Source: Lindgomyces ingoldianus (Eukaryota; Ascomycota; Dothideomycetes; Pleosporales; Lindgomycetaceae). From it: a stretch of 64,000 nucleotides of DNA. The stretch spans positions 796,653 to 860,652 of the forward strand of contig NW_022985188.1 of NCBI RefSeq assembly GCF_010093535.1. Reading direction: 5' to 3'. The first letter of the stretch is position 1, and each line of letters begins with the position of its first letter. Made by a program: the position numbers and the translations under genes. The notes below the pieces were generated by a model. The model did no database searches, was not told where the DNA came from, and saw only the letters and a list, made by a program, of their open reading frames with translations. This document shows positions 42,101-53,156 of this stretch, piece by piece.

Positions 42101-43266
42101 TCCAGGTGAGAAAAGAAGATGAGATTGGCTTCATCCGTTGTTTCGCTACTTGCGGTCCACCTCCAGGCATGATCAAGAAGATTGGGCGCGTTCCAGCATC
42201 CTCAAAACAAGAAATCTCTTTCCGCTTCGGCACACAGACTGTCTATCGAAATACTCGACAATCGCTCCAACAGAGGTGGGCAGCGACATCACATCAGCTT
42301 CAACGACTGCGTGACAATCCAGAGTGCGCAGATACGGAATTTTTGAATATCCTGGATGATAAAGACCCAGGTCTATCCTACAGACTCTCATTTAATCCAA
42401 AGGACAATGTCCTTCCGTTCAAGACAACCATCTCGTCCGCATTCTCGGCTAAGCCAAGAGTAGCTATCCTTAGGGAAGAGGGAGTGAACGGGCAAGCTGA
42501 GATGGCATTCGCCTTCCATATGGCAGGATTCGCAGCTGTGGATGTACATATGACTGATATCATATCTGGACGCGAATCGCTCGCAAGATATGTTGGTCTC
42601 GCAGCCTGCGGTGGCTTCTCATACGGCGATGTCTTAGGCGCTGGCCAAGGCTGGGCGAAGTCCGTCCTCCTCCATCCAAACACTAGGAAAGAGTTCGAGC
42701 AGTTCTTTCAACGACCTGATACCTTCACCCTCGGCGTCTGTAACGGCTGCCAATTTCTCTCCAAACTCAAAGGGCTCATCCCAGGAGCAAATCTCTGGCC
42801 GAGCTTCGAACGCAACACGAGCGAGCAGTACGAAGCCCGTGTCTGCATGGTCGAAGTCCTAGATCCCAAAGGCCCTGGAAAAGAACCAAGCGTTTTCCTA
42901 CACGGCATGAATGGCTCCACTCTCCCCATCGTCACCGCCCACGGAGAAGGCCGTGCAACATTCCCGTCGTCGGTTTCATCTACAGCCACGCCTGAAGCGT
43001 TATATGACGAGGGGCTTGTGAGCTTTCGATATGTGGACAACTATGGCACGCCCACGGAAAGGTATCCCTTCAATCCTAATGGTAGTCCACAGGGAGTTAC
43101 GGGTGTGAGAAGTAAGAATGGCAGAGTGCTGGCGCTGATGCCGCATCCTGAGAGGACGATTTTGAGGGAGGTAGCGAGCTGGATTCCAAGGGGAAGGATG
43201 GAGGAGTGGGGAGAATTGGGGCCGTGGAGTAGGTTGTTTAGGAGTGCGAGGAGGTGGGTGGGGTAG
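39157..43266 (+). CDS. ADE6: Phosphoribosylformylglycinamidine (FGAM) synthase, single exon, 1,369 aa
   Basis: Fourth step of de novo purine synthesis: FGAR + glutamine + ATP to FGAM. An unbroken 1,369-residue frame of eukaryotic PurL length. The N-terminal PurS-like part is followed by the linker ([20 protein letters not shown]) and the two AIRS-type ATP-binding domains, with [60 protein letters not shown] and [18 protein letters not shown]-like sequence (here [20 protein letters not shown]), then [17 protein letters not shown]. The C-terminal glutamine amidotransferase domain has the nucleophile in [14 protein letters not shown] (Cys near residue 1194) and the His-Glu pair in [11 protein letters not shown] (near 1328). 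The ATG at 39157 fits the family start. No introns, unlike most neighbours. Confidence 0.98.
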   Translation: [1369 protein letters not shown]

Positions 43267-44294
43267 ACAGGCTTCGATGCAATTTTCGATGCAGAAAGGG
43301 AGGCTGCTTTGTTAATATCTTGTTGTGTTCGTCAAAAAGTTTCTTGTAGTCTCAATAGATACGGAAGTTTGACTGATTTCCAAGATCTAAAGTGACAATG
43401 GCAGGACCAGACAGAGATTCTGAGGGTTCTTCTGCGTTGAGAGGGATCCTAAGCTGCTTTCCCGGTTGAGTCTGAAACGTCTCTGAGAGACATGTTTACT
43501 CACTATCTATAGCAACGAACATCCAAAACCGCGGCAGTGAGAAACAGCAACACGTGACGGTCTCGCGGCTTCCTCCTTTGCTGATTGGACGGAAGTACAG
43601 GGATATGGTGAAACGGGCGCCCGCCACCAGCACGAGCGAGCGGTGAATAGACAAAAAGAAAAGGCAGGCTGCGAAATTGCGTCTGCTTCCGTCTGCCAAT
43701 TGCCCTCAAACCGCCTCTCGCAAACCGCCTTTTGCGCGGTGGTCAGCACCGACGAACACGCTCCCCGTCACCGCGAAACCGACCCCGCTGGCCCGTGCGC
43801 GCCTTAGCTAACCCTCTTAGACCTAACCCACTAACTTACGATGAGGAGTCGTCCAGCCTGTGCTTGCGACCTCCATGCTCCCTTGACTTTCCTGCTCTTC
43901 GCATTAACATTTATCTTCTTCTCTCGCCGAAATTGACCTTGTCTTTCACTCTAGCCTCGCACCCGTGCGTCATCGGCGGCTGCCCCCAGGCTCCCGCTAG
44001 CCCTCCTGAGCGCCCACAGTATCGCGACCCTCGTCCATTCTCACACTTGAATCACCACCCTCAACCCGTCACCACATCCTCTGTCACCCATGTCTGCCTG
44101 ACTCTACGATCACCACTGTCACCACAACACACTTAGATAGCTTGCAGCGTTCGCTTTGGTTCTTCTGACACTGACGCTCCAGGGCTGAAGCTTCACCACG
44201 GTTACCTCGAGGGCAGCCAGGTATTCGGCCCGTGTCCCTCCCGTGTCCGTGAGACTCCCGCGCCGCTCGAGGTGCATCCGCGCAGGTCGCAGCC
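43267..44294. other. Promoter and probable long 5' leader of RTS1
   Basis: About 1 kb, C- and T-rich from 43740 onward. ORFs at 43496-43749 (minus) and 43732-44136 (plus) are Pro/Arg/Ser-rich artefacts of composition. A CACGTG lies at 43551-43556. No other gene seen. Confidence 0.45.
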
Positions 44295-47061
44295 ATGAAG
44301 GGCTTCAGGCAAAGGGTTGTAAGCGCTCCCCAAGTTCCTGCCAACGCCGCCGAGCCTCCTTGTCCCTGTCGCGCCGCGGTAGTCCAAATCGAGCACCACG
44401 CTAACATGCCCAGCACGAACAGCTCTCGCGAGCGAAAGACAACAAATCGTCCAAGAAAAAGGACTCCAGCTCTGGTACCTCCTCTCCCTCTCATGGCGCA
44501 ACGCAATCGCCGTCCGGCTCGGCCAACGCCACGCCAACGTCGTCCCAGACACATTTGCTAGATGCACGGAACAAGCCGCTACCCTCAGGAGATAGCTCTG
44601 CGGGGAGTGTTAGCTCTTTACCCGCAGGACAGCCCGGCTTGCCCAGCTCCCTGACCCCCGGATCGCAGTTTGGAGGACAGCAAGGCATCATGGGTCTTGG
44701 CGGTGCCGGTAATGCGGGCGCCGGCGGTCCTGGGACTCCCCATCGGTCCAGTCAACCATTGGCACCCAGCGTCATCATCAGCCCCAGCGCTCCAGTAAGT
44801 CTACCTCGCGCTCTCCATGGTCCACTGGGCCTGTCGCGGTGCGTCCAAGTCCCCTGCCGAACACGCTGCTAACTTGGGTTCATGTGCAGCATATTCCCCC
44901 ACCTGGCGCGGCGGAAACCATGCCCGGCGATCTCCTCCCCCCCAAAGCGGGCCAGAAGTCGTTGATCTTCGACCGCCTCCAGACAACACCCAAGGATGCG
45001 GTTGAGGGCATCCGGACGCCCAAGAGGCAGCACTCTTCTCGCTTTGATATCTCAGATCAGCGCCAACGAGAGTTAGAAAAGCTCCCCGGCTTCCACGAAG
45101 TTCCGCCGAACAAGCGCGAGGATCTCTTCATGCAGAAGATTGACCAGTGCAACATCATCTTTGATTTCAATGATGCGAGCGGGGACATGAAGTCCAAGGA
45201 AATCAAGCGTCTTGCTCTGCATGAGCTGCTGGATTACGTTGCTAACAATCGCCAAGTCATCACAGAGAAGATGTATCCCCGCGTGGTGGAGATGTTCAGC
45301 AAGAATTTGTTCCGACCGATCCCACCGCCAATGAATCCTCAGGGCGAGGCATTCGACCCCGAGGAAGACGAGCCGGTTCTGGAAGTGGCCTGGCCGCACA
45401 TCCAAGTTGTCTATGAGTTCTTCCTACGCTTCATCGAAAGCCAGGACTTCAACACCAACATCGCCAAGGCATACATTGACCACAGCTTTGTGCTTAATGT
45501 AGGTTTTGTACGTACTCTTCTAGTTTGGCATAATACTGATCCCTGATAGCTCCTTGAGCTGTTTGATTCGGAAGATCCCCGGGAACGCGACTTCCTCAAG
45601 ACTACCCTCCATCGCATCTACGGCAAATTCCTCAATTTGCGTTCGTACATCCGCCGCTCCATCAACAATGTCTTCTTCCAGTTCATCTACGAGACTGAAC
45701 GCTTCAACGGTATCGCCGAACTTCTCGAAATTCTGGGATCCATCATCAACGGGTTCGCTTTGCCGCTAAAAGAGGAGCATAAGCTCTTCCTGACCCGCGT
45801 GCTCATCCCCCTGCACAAGGTGAAGAGTTTGAGCATGTACCATCCGCAGTTAGCATATTGTATCGTTCAGTTCTTGGAGAAGGACGCAGCGTTGACAGAA
45901 GAGGTACGTCATTTTATTTTTCATGCATCAGGCTAAACTAACTTGACCAGGTTGTTCTGGGTCTTCTCCGATATTGGCCAAAGGTCAACAGTACCAAGGA
46001 GGTAATGTTCCTGAATGAGGTCGAAGACATTTTCGAGGTCATGGACCCTGCCGAGTTCGCAAAGGTCCAGGAACCGCTATTCAACCAACTGGCGAAGTCG
46101 GTTGCCAGCCCACATTTTCAGGTATGCTACACATCTGGTTTGCTCAGTCTCGTCGTTCTAACGCACGAATAGGTCGCTGAGCGAGCCCTCTATTTCTGGA
46201 ATAACGAATACTTCTGCAACTTGGTAAGCGACAATGTCGAAGTGATCTTGCCGATCATGTTCGCACCGCTGTATGAGAATTCGAAAGGACACTGGAATAG
46301 GTATATTGCACTCAAAACGTCGGAGATCTTGATTAATATATTATAGGACTATTCACGGTATGGTATATAATGCCATGAAGCTATTCATGGAAGTAAATCC
46401 CCAACTCTTCGACGACTGCTCGCACGATTACGCCGAGTCCCAGAACAATGCCGGCGAGAGACAGCAAACTCGTCAAGATCGTTGGGACAAACTCGCAAAG
46501 CTAGCAGAGGCAAAACAGAATGGAAAGGTGGAATCCAAGGCCCCGTCAATCTCCAAGGTCGGCTCTCCAATGCGGATAGATGATTCGGATCCATTGAGCC
46601 AGGACAGCCAGAGACGCCTTGAAGCACTCCGCCTTCAGGACGATGGGACGGCATCAAGTCACAAGAGGCCGAAGGAGTATGAGCGGCAGAACAGTCAGAC
46701 TTCGGTACGTTGATTCTTAAGTCCTTAAAAGTCGTCGAGGGATGAACTTTTTCTATGGCCGAATCATTGTACTCTTAATTCTATCCCTAGATCCCTAGGC
46801 CAATTTCCTCTTGTTGAGAATTGCATTGGATTCGGTTTCAAGATCTGACTTGTTTGTGCTCGCTTTTCGCAGCGCCGACACCACTCATCGCAAGAGGAAC
46901 CACAAACACGACGGTCTAGCGGACGGCCCCGAAGCAACAGTCGTCCTGGATCTTCGGGCAGTCTCGTCTCTCCATCGGTTTCTCGCAGCAGCTCTGGCGT
47001 CGGGGCGCCTTCCGGACCCGTACGGCCTTCCTCTGGCGGGACAGCGACCAGAGTTCTCTAG
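44295..47061 (+). CDS. RTS1: PP2A regulatory subunit B56 (Rts1/ParA type), eight exons, 737 aa
   Basis: Targets protein phosphatase 2A to substrates in mitosis, septation and stress. Exons: 44295-44318, 44414-44794, 44890-45498, 45550-45903, 45951-46121, 46173-46300, 46347-46704, 46873-47061; all phases match, 738 codons. The short first exon MKGFRQRV joins to [17 protein letters not shown] across a 95-nt intron with a CTAAC branch. A Ser/Gly-rich N-terminal region precedes the B56 HEAT-like core, with [99 protein letters not shown] and [14 protein letters not shown]. The C-terminal tail is basic, Ser/Arg-rich and encoded partly by the last exon after a 168-nt intron; skipping that splice would end the protein two codons later, after TSVR. 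Confidence 0.95.
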
Positions 47062-48078
47062 CACCTGTCCATGACTGAGCACTTTACGATATACATTCTT
47101 CTTTTCCCAGCACAAGGCGCCCTTTACCCCATTTCTCTTCTTCCCATCATCATGTTCGATTCGGCTGTAGTTGCGATACTTTGGTTTTGGCGGTTTGGTG
47201 GTAGAGGCCGCCCTTCATGTGGGTTGGATGCCCTTCTTCTCTTTAACTACCTTTCTTCTCTCTCTCTCTCTCTCTCTCTCCGACCTTGGAGGGCCAATGA
47301 AGGCTGCCTTCGAGCCTGCCAAAAGCGAAACTATAGCGATTGATGGGTTTATGGTAGGGCGCACGTGGCGTCTGCTTTTCCTTCGGGGGCGCTGGATTGG
47401 GGGAGGGGGAGCGGGGGGGGCAGAAGATGGGCAGGCTTTTCCTACGACTCAGATAGACACGGAATGTAAAGATTCACTTGGGCGCGGCCTTTCATATGAA
47501 AGGCTTTCATGTTGGGACGAGATTGCCTAGGCATCACGAGGAGAGATAGGTCCCTCGGAGCGGAGCGCGCGGACTCCTCTGTTGAGCCTTGGCGGATGAG
47601 CAAGCATGATTACTTCCACGTGACTGAATTTCTCGCAAGGTGTGCCTTTTAGGGGAACACCAGGGGCGAAGTAGCCAATAGCTGTGCGCATGTAAAGCCT
47701 CGGCCCGTGTTGACAAGTTGGTAATTTTTGAGGCTGAAATTAACGAAAAACGGTGGGCGATTTGGGTGGTGGACGGGAGACACGGAAGACGAAGCTCATT
47801 TCCGCACCCCTTTCCGGCGCAGTGCAAATACAATGAAAAGCGTCCCTCACCCTAACCTCTACCACCGGGGTCGAATGTGCTTCTCAACTTCACGTCACTC
47901 CTTACCCGGTCTTTGCTGATCGTTTTCTAGCTCTCCTCTTTTCTTACTTCTACTTCCAAGGTTCCCGGCCTCAGCTTTCCTCCCTCCACCCTGCGCGACT
48001 TCTCTCCAACAACTCTTTTTCGCGTAAGCTACTGCACCGTCAACCCAACCACACAGCGCGAACCGCACGCCGCACACC
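47062..48078. other. Intergenic between RTS1 and the elongase gene
   Basis: Contains a TC microsatellite (47257-47280), a G-rich stretch near 47395-47425 and a CACGTG at 47617-47622. No protein-like ORF. The last 150 bp are pyrimidine-rich, as in many fungal promoters. Confidence 0.45.
47257..47280 (+). repeat. TC dinucleotide microsatellite, 12 units
   Basis: Twelve uninterrupted TC units in the presumed 3' region of RTS1. Confidence 0.9.
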
Positions 48079-49336
48079 ATGTCGACTCCCGACTGGATCC
48101 AATTCGGCATGCCGACGCTCGATCGACCCTTTGGGCTACAGCTGTGGCCCATTTTCGAGAAGGTGTACGAATCCGCCGTCGGGTACAAGCCGCAGGACTT
48201 CCGATTCATCCCCGGCGTCACGGCCATTTCCACCATCAAAGCATGCGCCGCGATACTTCTCTCTTACTACATTGTAATCTTCGGGGGGAGGGAGCTTATG
48301 CGCGATCGCCCAGCTTATAAGCTGAGCTTCTTGTTCAAGCTGCACAACTTTTACCTCACCGCTATCAGCTTCATTCTGTTGGTGCTTTTTGCGGAGCAGT
48401 TGATTCCTATGGTGACAAGGAATGGTATTTTCTTTGCGGTCTGTGATCATAAGGGTGGGTGGACGGATAAGATGGTGGTTCTGTATTATGTAAGTGTGGA
48501 CTGCGAGATGGGGAGTGGAGGTTGTTGGGTTGGGTTAGGTGGAGAGCCGCGCTGACGAGCCACAGCTCAACTACCTCACCAAGTTTGTCGAGTTGATTGA
48601 TACTTGCTTTCTCTTCTTGAAGAAGAAGCCACTGAGTATGTCACTGGTTTTTGTATTACTTGGGAGTACAGGTTTCTGACGGCTGCCAGCCTTCCTCCAC
48701 ACCTACCACCATGGCGCCACTGCCCTCCTCTGCTACACCCAGCTCATCGGCAATACGTCTGTCTCGTGGGTCCCGATCGTACTGAACTTGATGGTTCATG
48801 TTGTTATGTACTGGTACTACTTCCAGAGCGCTCGCGGCATCCGCATCTGGTGGAAAAAGTATATCACCATCATGCAAATCACCCAATTCGTTCTCGACCT
48901 CGGTACGCAACCCCTTCCCCAACACCCTCCTCCTCATTTCCCCCAACCCTCTCATACTAACCCCCCAAACTTAGGCTTCGTCTACTTCGCCTCCTGGACC
49001 TACTTCACCTCCACCTACTGGCCCTGGCTCCCCAACATGGGCAAGTGCGCCGGAGAGGAATTCGCTGCCATCGCCGGCATCTGCATCCTCTCGTCATACT
49101 TGCTGCTCTTCATCTCCTTCTACTTCGCGACCTACTCCAAGCCGGTGCCCAAGGGTCGTCGTAGGGCTACGAGCGCGCTGGTGGAGATGAAGGATGAGAA
49201 AGTGCCGACGGTTGGTGAGGCCAGACGTAGATTGTCCCAAGGTGCGCATGCGCTTGCTAATGTGGGCGTGAACGCGACAGGTGCGGCGGCGAATGGTACT
49301 ACGAATGGACGGGTGACGAGAAGCAGGAAGGCGTAG
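48079..49336 (+). CDS. ELO-family very-long-chain fatty acid elongase, four exons, 351 aa
   Basis: 3-ketoacyl-CoA synthase of the ER elongation system; supplies long acyl chains for sphingolipids and membranes. Exons: 48079-48489, 48566-48635, 48690-48902, 48975-49336, giving 352 codons. Multiple membrane spans include [20 protein letters not shown] and [17 protein letters not shown]. The family motifs are [20 protein letters not shown], then the His box [17 protein letters not shown] (HxxHH, catalytic), then [16 protein letters not shown] and the [15 protein letters not shown] join. The C-terminus is basic and ends VTRSRKA. Overall it is closest in layout to yeast ELO2/ELO3 (FEN1/SUR4), but I cannot say which, so no symbol is given. 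Confidence 0.95.
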
Positions 49337-50548
49337 AATTTGGGTTGGATGTGGGGGAAAGGATGGTGAATGGGGTAAAGCAAGGTTTGCCCCTTCTAAT
49401 GCATCCATATCCTACTCCCCTTGGGCGTTCAGGTCATCTTGTCCGCTCGGAGCCTGCGTTCTCGGCTTAGTTTGGCTCAACGGCTGTCACGATGGGCCCG
49501 CGAGCGACCTCCCAAGAACACCTCCATCTATCCATCCATCTTTTTTCCACGGAAGATTATCCGTGAAAACTCGACATTAGACAGCCTTGTTCTTGTTGTT
49601 CTGTCAAGCACTCCGAGCTGCCCCATCTTTGGCATTCAACCTCTTCCTTCTCCTTTTTCTAAAACGACCTGGATAGAACGCTCGCGGTCCGCAGGCCTGG
49701 AGCACTTGGTCACACAGTTTCCCATCACATCACTTCACATACTTCCTTTGTAATTATTATGCGCTTTTTTGGGTTCTTGGTCTCACGAATGGCTGGCGAC
49801 TGGCCTCTCTTATGGAGAGGTATGTGCTCGCTGGATATGTAAGATGATGAACGGACGGATAGTGGCGGAGGTAGTTGTTGTTAGTTGTTGATTGTAGTAG
49901 GGTGGCAGAAATGGTGTTGTTGGGCATTGGGTGGCGTACGTTGCTGAGTGTGGTTAAAATATCGATAGTGCGAGGCGTGGATTGATATCGATAGGCGTAG
50001 GGCTGTAATGTTAAGCTAATGGTTGGTTGGCGTACGTGAAGGTCCCTAAACTTGACTCGGAAATGCCAAGTGACGTTGCTGTACGTGATGTGACGCGTGA
50101 TTTCCCAGGCGTTAGATGGGAAATGCAAAGGTTAGAGAGAGTTTTAGGGGAGAGATGGTTGACTAGAGCGATTTCTGAGGAGAAGTGCGAGAAGTAGGCT
50201 ACTTGCATAATCCTAAATTCCATTACCCGGTATAACTTACCCTGCAACTTTATCTCGACCTCTACCTAACACATATGTGCGAACCTCCAATCTTCCTACG
50301 GATGTACAGAGCAGTAGGCCGGTAGAATTTATTCATACGCCCCCAGGCAGCAATGACAGACATTGCTAATGTCGATTAGGCTGGAACATTTCGTTTGTTC
50401 TTGTTGACGGTTTTCATCTTCTTAGGGGGGCGATGAGGACTGGGAGAAGACCATTAGATTTATTGGTTCGAGTGCTAGGGAGGCTGTTGCATGCATGCAC
50501 TTATTTTAAGCTATTTGCGTGTTTCACACGAAATAGAGCGGCTAAGAG
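49337..50548. other. Convergent 3' region between the elongase and TFC1
   Basis: 1.2 kb between two stop codons. Small ORFs on the minus strand (49757-50247) are not protein-like. Nothing recognised beyond pyrimidine-rich stretches. Confidence 0.4.
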
Positions 50549-52623
50549 CTAATCAAAGTCCATCATGTCCGGTCTGGCTCTGTTCTGCCGTTCAGGAGCC
50601 CGTTCTTCGGATGCGGCTTCGCTGGAGTCCCCATTCTCAGATCTCTCCTCAAGACCCCTGCCATCTACATCTGCACTCCCATCGCCATCGCTTTCCTCGT
50701 CTTCGTCCTCATCTTCGTCCTCGTCTTCGTCTTCGTCTTCTTCTTCATCCTCGTCACCATCCACGCCCTCCTCGTCCTCATCGTCGCTCATATCAGCCGT
50801 GTCCGGCACCTCGGTCAAATCCTCGGGAACCTGAGCCTTCTCATCCATATCTTCAATCTCAACTCCACTGCTTGCCTCCCCATCTTCCTCCTCATCACCA
50901 AACACCTCCTCCTCCCTCATCTTCCTCCCCATTCTCTCAAACGCATACCGCGGATTCCTCGCCGCCCACCGCACGCAATGCATCACGCGGTGTTCTCTCC
51001 ACTTCTGGCGGTGCACCGCCTTGTTTAACGCTTCATGGCGGTATGTCAGGTAGATTTCCTTGTCGTCGAAGACTTCGGGCCAGGCGGTGACGCGACTGTA
51101 GATGGAGTCGTCAGGTGTGGTGCCTTCGATTAGGAGGTTCATTTTATCTTTGAGAATGACGGTGGCTTTGGCCCAGGTGCCTACGTGGAACCAGCCGTGG
51201 AAGGTTGGCTGGGGTTGGGTGTTAGTGAAACGCTGGACGCGATGATGAGATAGGGGTGGGAAGGCCATACAGCACATGTCGATCTAATATCCTGCGTCTG
51301 CAAAATCCCCATAAGCAACGGATCCGTAATATCACAGAACTGAAACGTATTCCCTGTCCTCGACACCTTCGTCCCATCGAAAATATGCTCCTGCTCCAAC
51401 TTCGTCTTCGGCATACTGGCCAGTCGCTTCACCCACTGATCCCAAGCCTTCCGCGTCCGAGACTGTTTGGTCCTTTGATATGACTGAAACGAAATAGTCT
51501 GGTAAACACGCCATTGAGGATCGCTCCTAGGGTCGAGGCCAAATTTAATCAGTGCTTCGCGCCACGGCCCTGTTTCGAAGAAATACCCGCAGTAGACGGC
51601 GGCTTCGCGAATGCGATCGCGTTTTGCCCAGCCGATTGTGTTGTAGAGAATATGCCGGGTGATGATTGGTCGCTTGGCCAGCTGCGACCGGATGCGCGCG
51701 ATGATGCTTTGGACATAGGGTGTGAGTGTTTCTTCCGGTGGCAGATGCAATCGCGGTTCTGTGGGGACGGTAGGATCAGTCGGTTTGATGATATGGTACC
51801 CCCCGAGCGCCATGCGTTTCTGCGTGTTGATCTCCCGGCCGTCGGGGGTGAATTTGATGCTTTTGTTTTGGAGGTAGTGGTAAGGGAAGGGGGTGGGGAC
51901 TTGGATGAATTCGGGGGGCGGTTCTACGGGGCGGGAGAGATCTGGGCCGGGTTTTGTGTTGAGATTGTAGGATTTTAGGAGGCTGTATTTCAAGGGGAGG
52001 ATGTGGTTCTTGATGTCTTGCATTAGCGGGTTCGGAGACGCGGCCCATTGCAGGTCTGGTAGACTGCGGAAGCGATACGATTGGTCGATGATGCCGACGG
52101 GTGTTACGGTGTAGTTAGATTCGTTGTCTTGTAAACTCCGAAAGATGGTTGATGGATCTGGATTCGGGTTGTTCGCAGGCGGCGATGGCTGGGGTGTGGA
52201 CCTTCCACTGCCACTAGACTCGGCCTCAGTTTCTGGGAGGAACGGCCCAGATGTACCACGCTTCCTCCTTCGACCTGTCCGCTTTGGCACAGTGACTTTG
52301 AGGAGTACATTTCCGGTCACCACGGGACTTCCGAGCAAACGCTTGGCGAAAGGATCCTGGGGACGAAGGCTTAACGAAAGAGTTTGCGTATTCCTACTCT
52401 GTTTTTTTTCATAGGAGTCATGAGTGTATTGCGAGCTCAGCGCCTAGAATGATGTTAGAAATGTATGGATATAGAATAGGGATAAATTTACTTGACCTAG
52501 CTTGAGCGGTCCCCCTAAGGACTGGACGCCTTTGTCAATATTTTTGATAATGCATGGGTGTTCGACGCAGCAAATAGATTGGTTTTGGATACTGAGAAAG
52601 TCGGCCTCCTCACTTGATGCCAT
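50549..52623 (-). CDS. TFC1: TFIIIC subunit (Tfc1 / tau95 / human GTF3C5), three exons, 654 aa
   Basis: Part of the RNA polymerase III factor TFIIIC, which binds the A box of tRNA genes. Exons on the minus strand: 52623-52492, 52443-51271, 51208-50549; introns 48 and 62 nt; 655 codons. The start MASSEEADFLSIQNQSICC continues VEHPCIIKNIDKGVQSLGG, the conserved opening of the triple-barrel domain. Then come LLKVTVPKRTGRRRKRGT, the linker with YRFRSLPDLQWA and FIQVPTPFPYHYLQNKS, and the DNA-binding domain with KRPIITRHILYNTIGWAKRD and REAAVYCGYFFETGPWREAL. PTFHGWFHVGTWAKATVI closes the barrel. The last 100 residues are highly acidic, with a run of about 20 Glu/Asp encoded by a triplet repeat; acidic tails are typical of this subunit. 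Divergent from TRA1. Confidence 0.94.
50691..50756. repeat. GA(A/C/G) triplet repeat coding the TFC1 acidic tail
   Basis: Plus-strand TCTTCG/TCCTCG units, imperfect, within the TFC1 coding sequence. On the opposite strand the same bases read as a long poly-Ser ORF (50565-50834), which is an artefact. Confidence 0.75.
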
Positions 52624-53156
52624 ATTTTGGCTTGGGGATATGCATGAACAGCAATATGCAAGTGCTCTTGCGTGGTGAGGCTCAAAGAAAGTTATAGAAA
52701 GTGAAGTTGGCGGTTCTCGCTTCTCATTGGTCCCAGCAAGCGCAGGCGGCAGGGTAAACGCTAAGTCACGTGAATGGACAGCTTACCTAATCCTTCCAGG
52801 TCAAATCCAAATCCGCAGCGCAACGGTGGTCGCGAAGCTCGACTTTTGAGCGCGACTGTTCAACGCGGGTGATTCCACCCTCCCACCAACACCACCCCTT
52901 TCTTTTTTAAGTAATGATTGTAATCAGCACGGCGCTCTCTACCTTGGCCATTTCTTTTCTCTCATTTATTTAGTCTTTCGGCCTCAAGAAGCTGGCATTT
53001 CCCAGCAAGCACCTACCGAGGCTGTGGACCAATGCCCCTACCCTCGACCGTTTCCCGAGAACCACCACGTCTAACGCATTCCACCCTCCGAGGCCGCAAC
53101 GTTGCATAGGTCTTGGAGACATTCACTGGCAGCTCTGAGCTGCGCCGTTCGCAATC
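52624..53156. promoter_or_regulatory. Shared divergent promoter of TFC1 and TRA1
   Basis: 533 bp between the two start codons. It contains the 8-base palindrome TCACGTGA at 52766-52773 and, nearer TRA1, a pyrimidine-rich stretch (about 52890-52990) typical of fungal core promoters. No ORF of note. Confidence 0.5.
52766..52773. promoter_or_regulatory. TCACGTGA palindrome (bHLH-type E-box)
   Basis: A perfect extended E-box, the kind bound by Cbf1-like bHLH proteins, 143 bp upstream of TFC1 and 384 bp upstream of TRA1. Binding is inferred from the motif only. Confidence 0.35.

Noticed and set aside
43496..43749. Three overlapping minus-strand ORFs in the RTS1 upstream region
   Set aside because: Same bases open in all three frames because of composition; no protein features.
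6367..47622. CACGTG hexamers in several intergenic regions
   Set aside because: The number I found is not above chance for 64 kb, so they are not called as regulatory sites on their own.
50565..50834. Poly-Ser ORF on the plus strand
   Set aside because: It is the reverse complement of the Glu/Asp repeat in the TFC1 tail.
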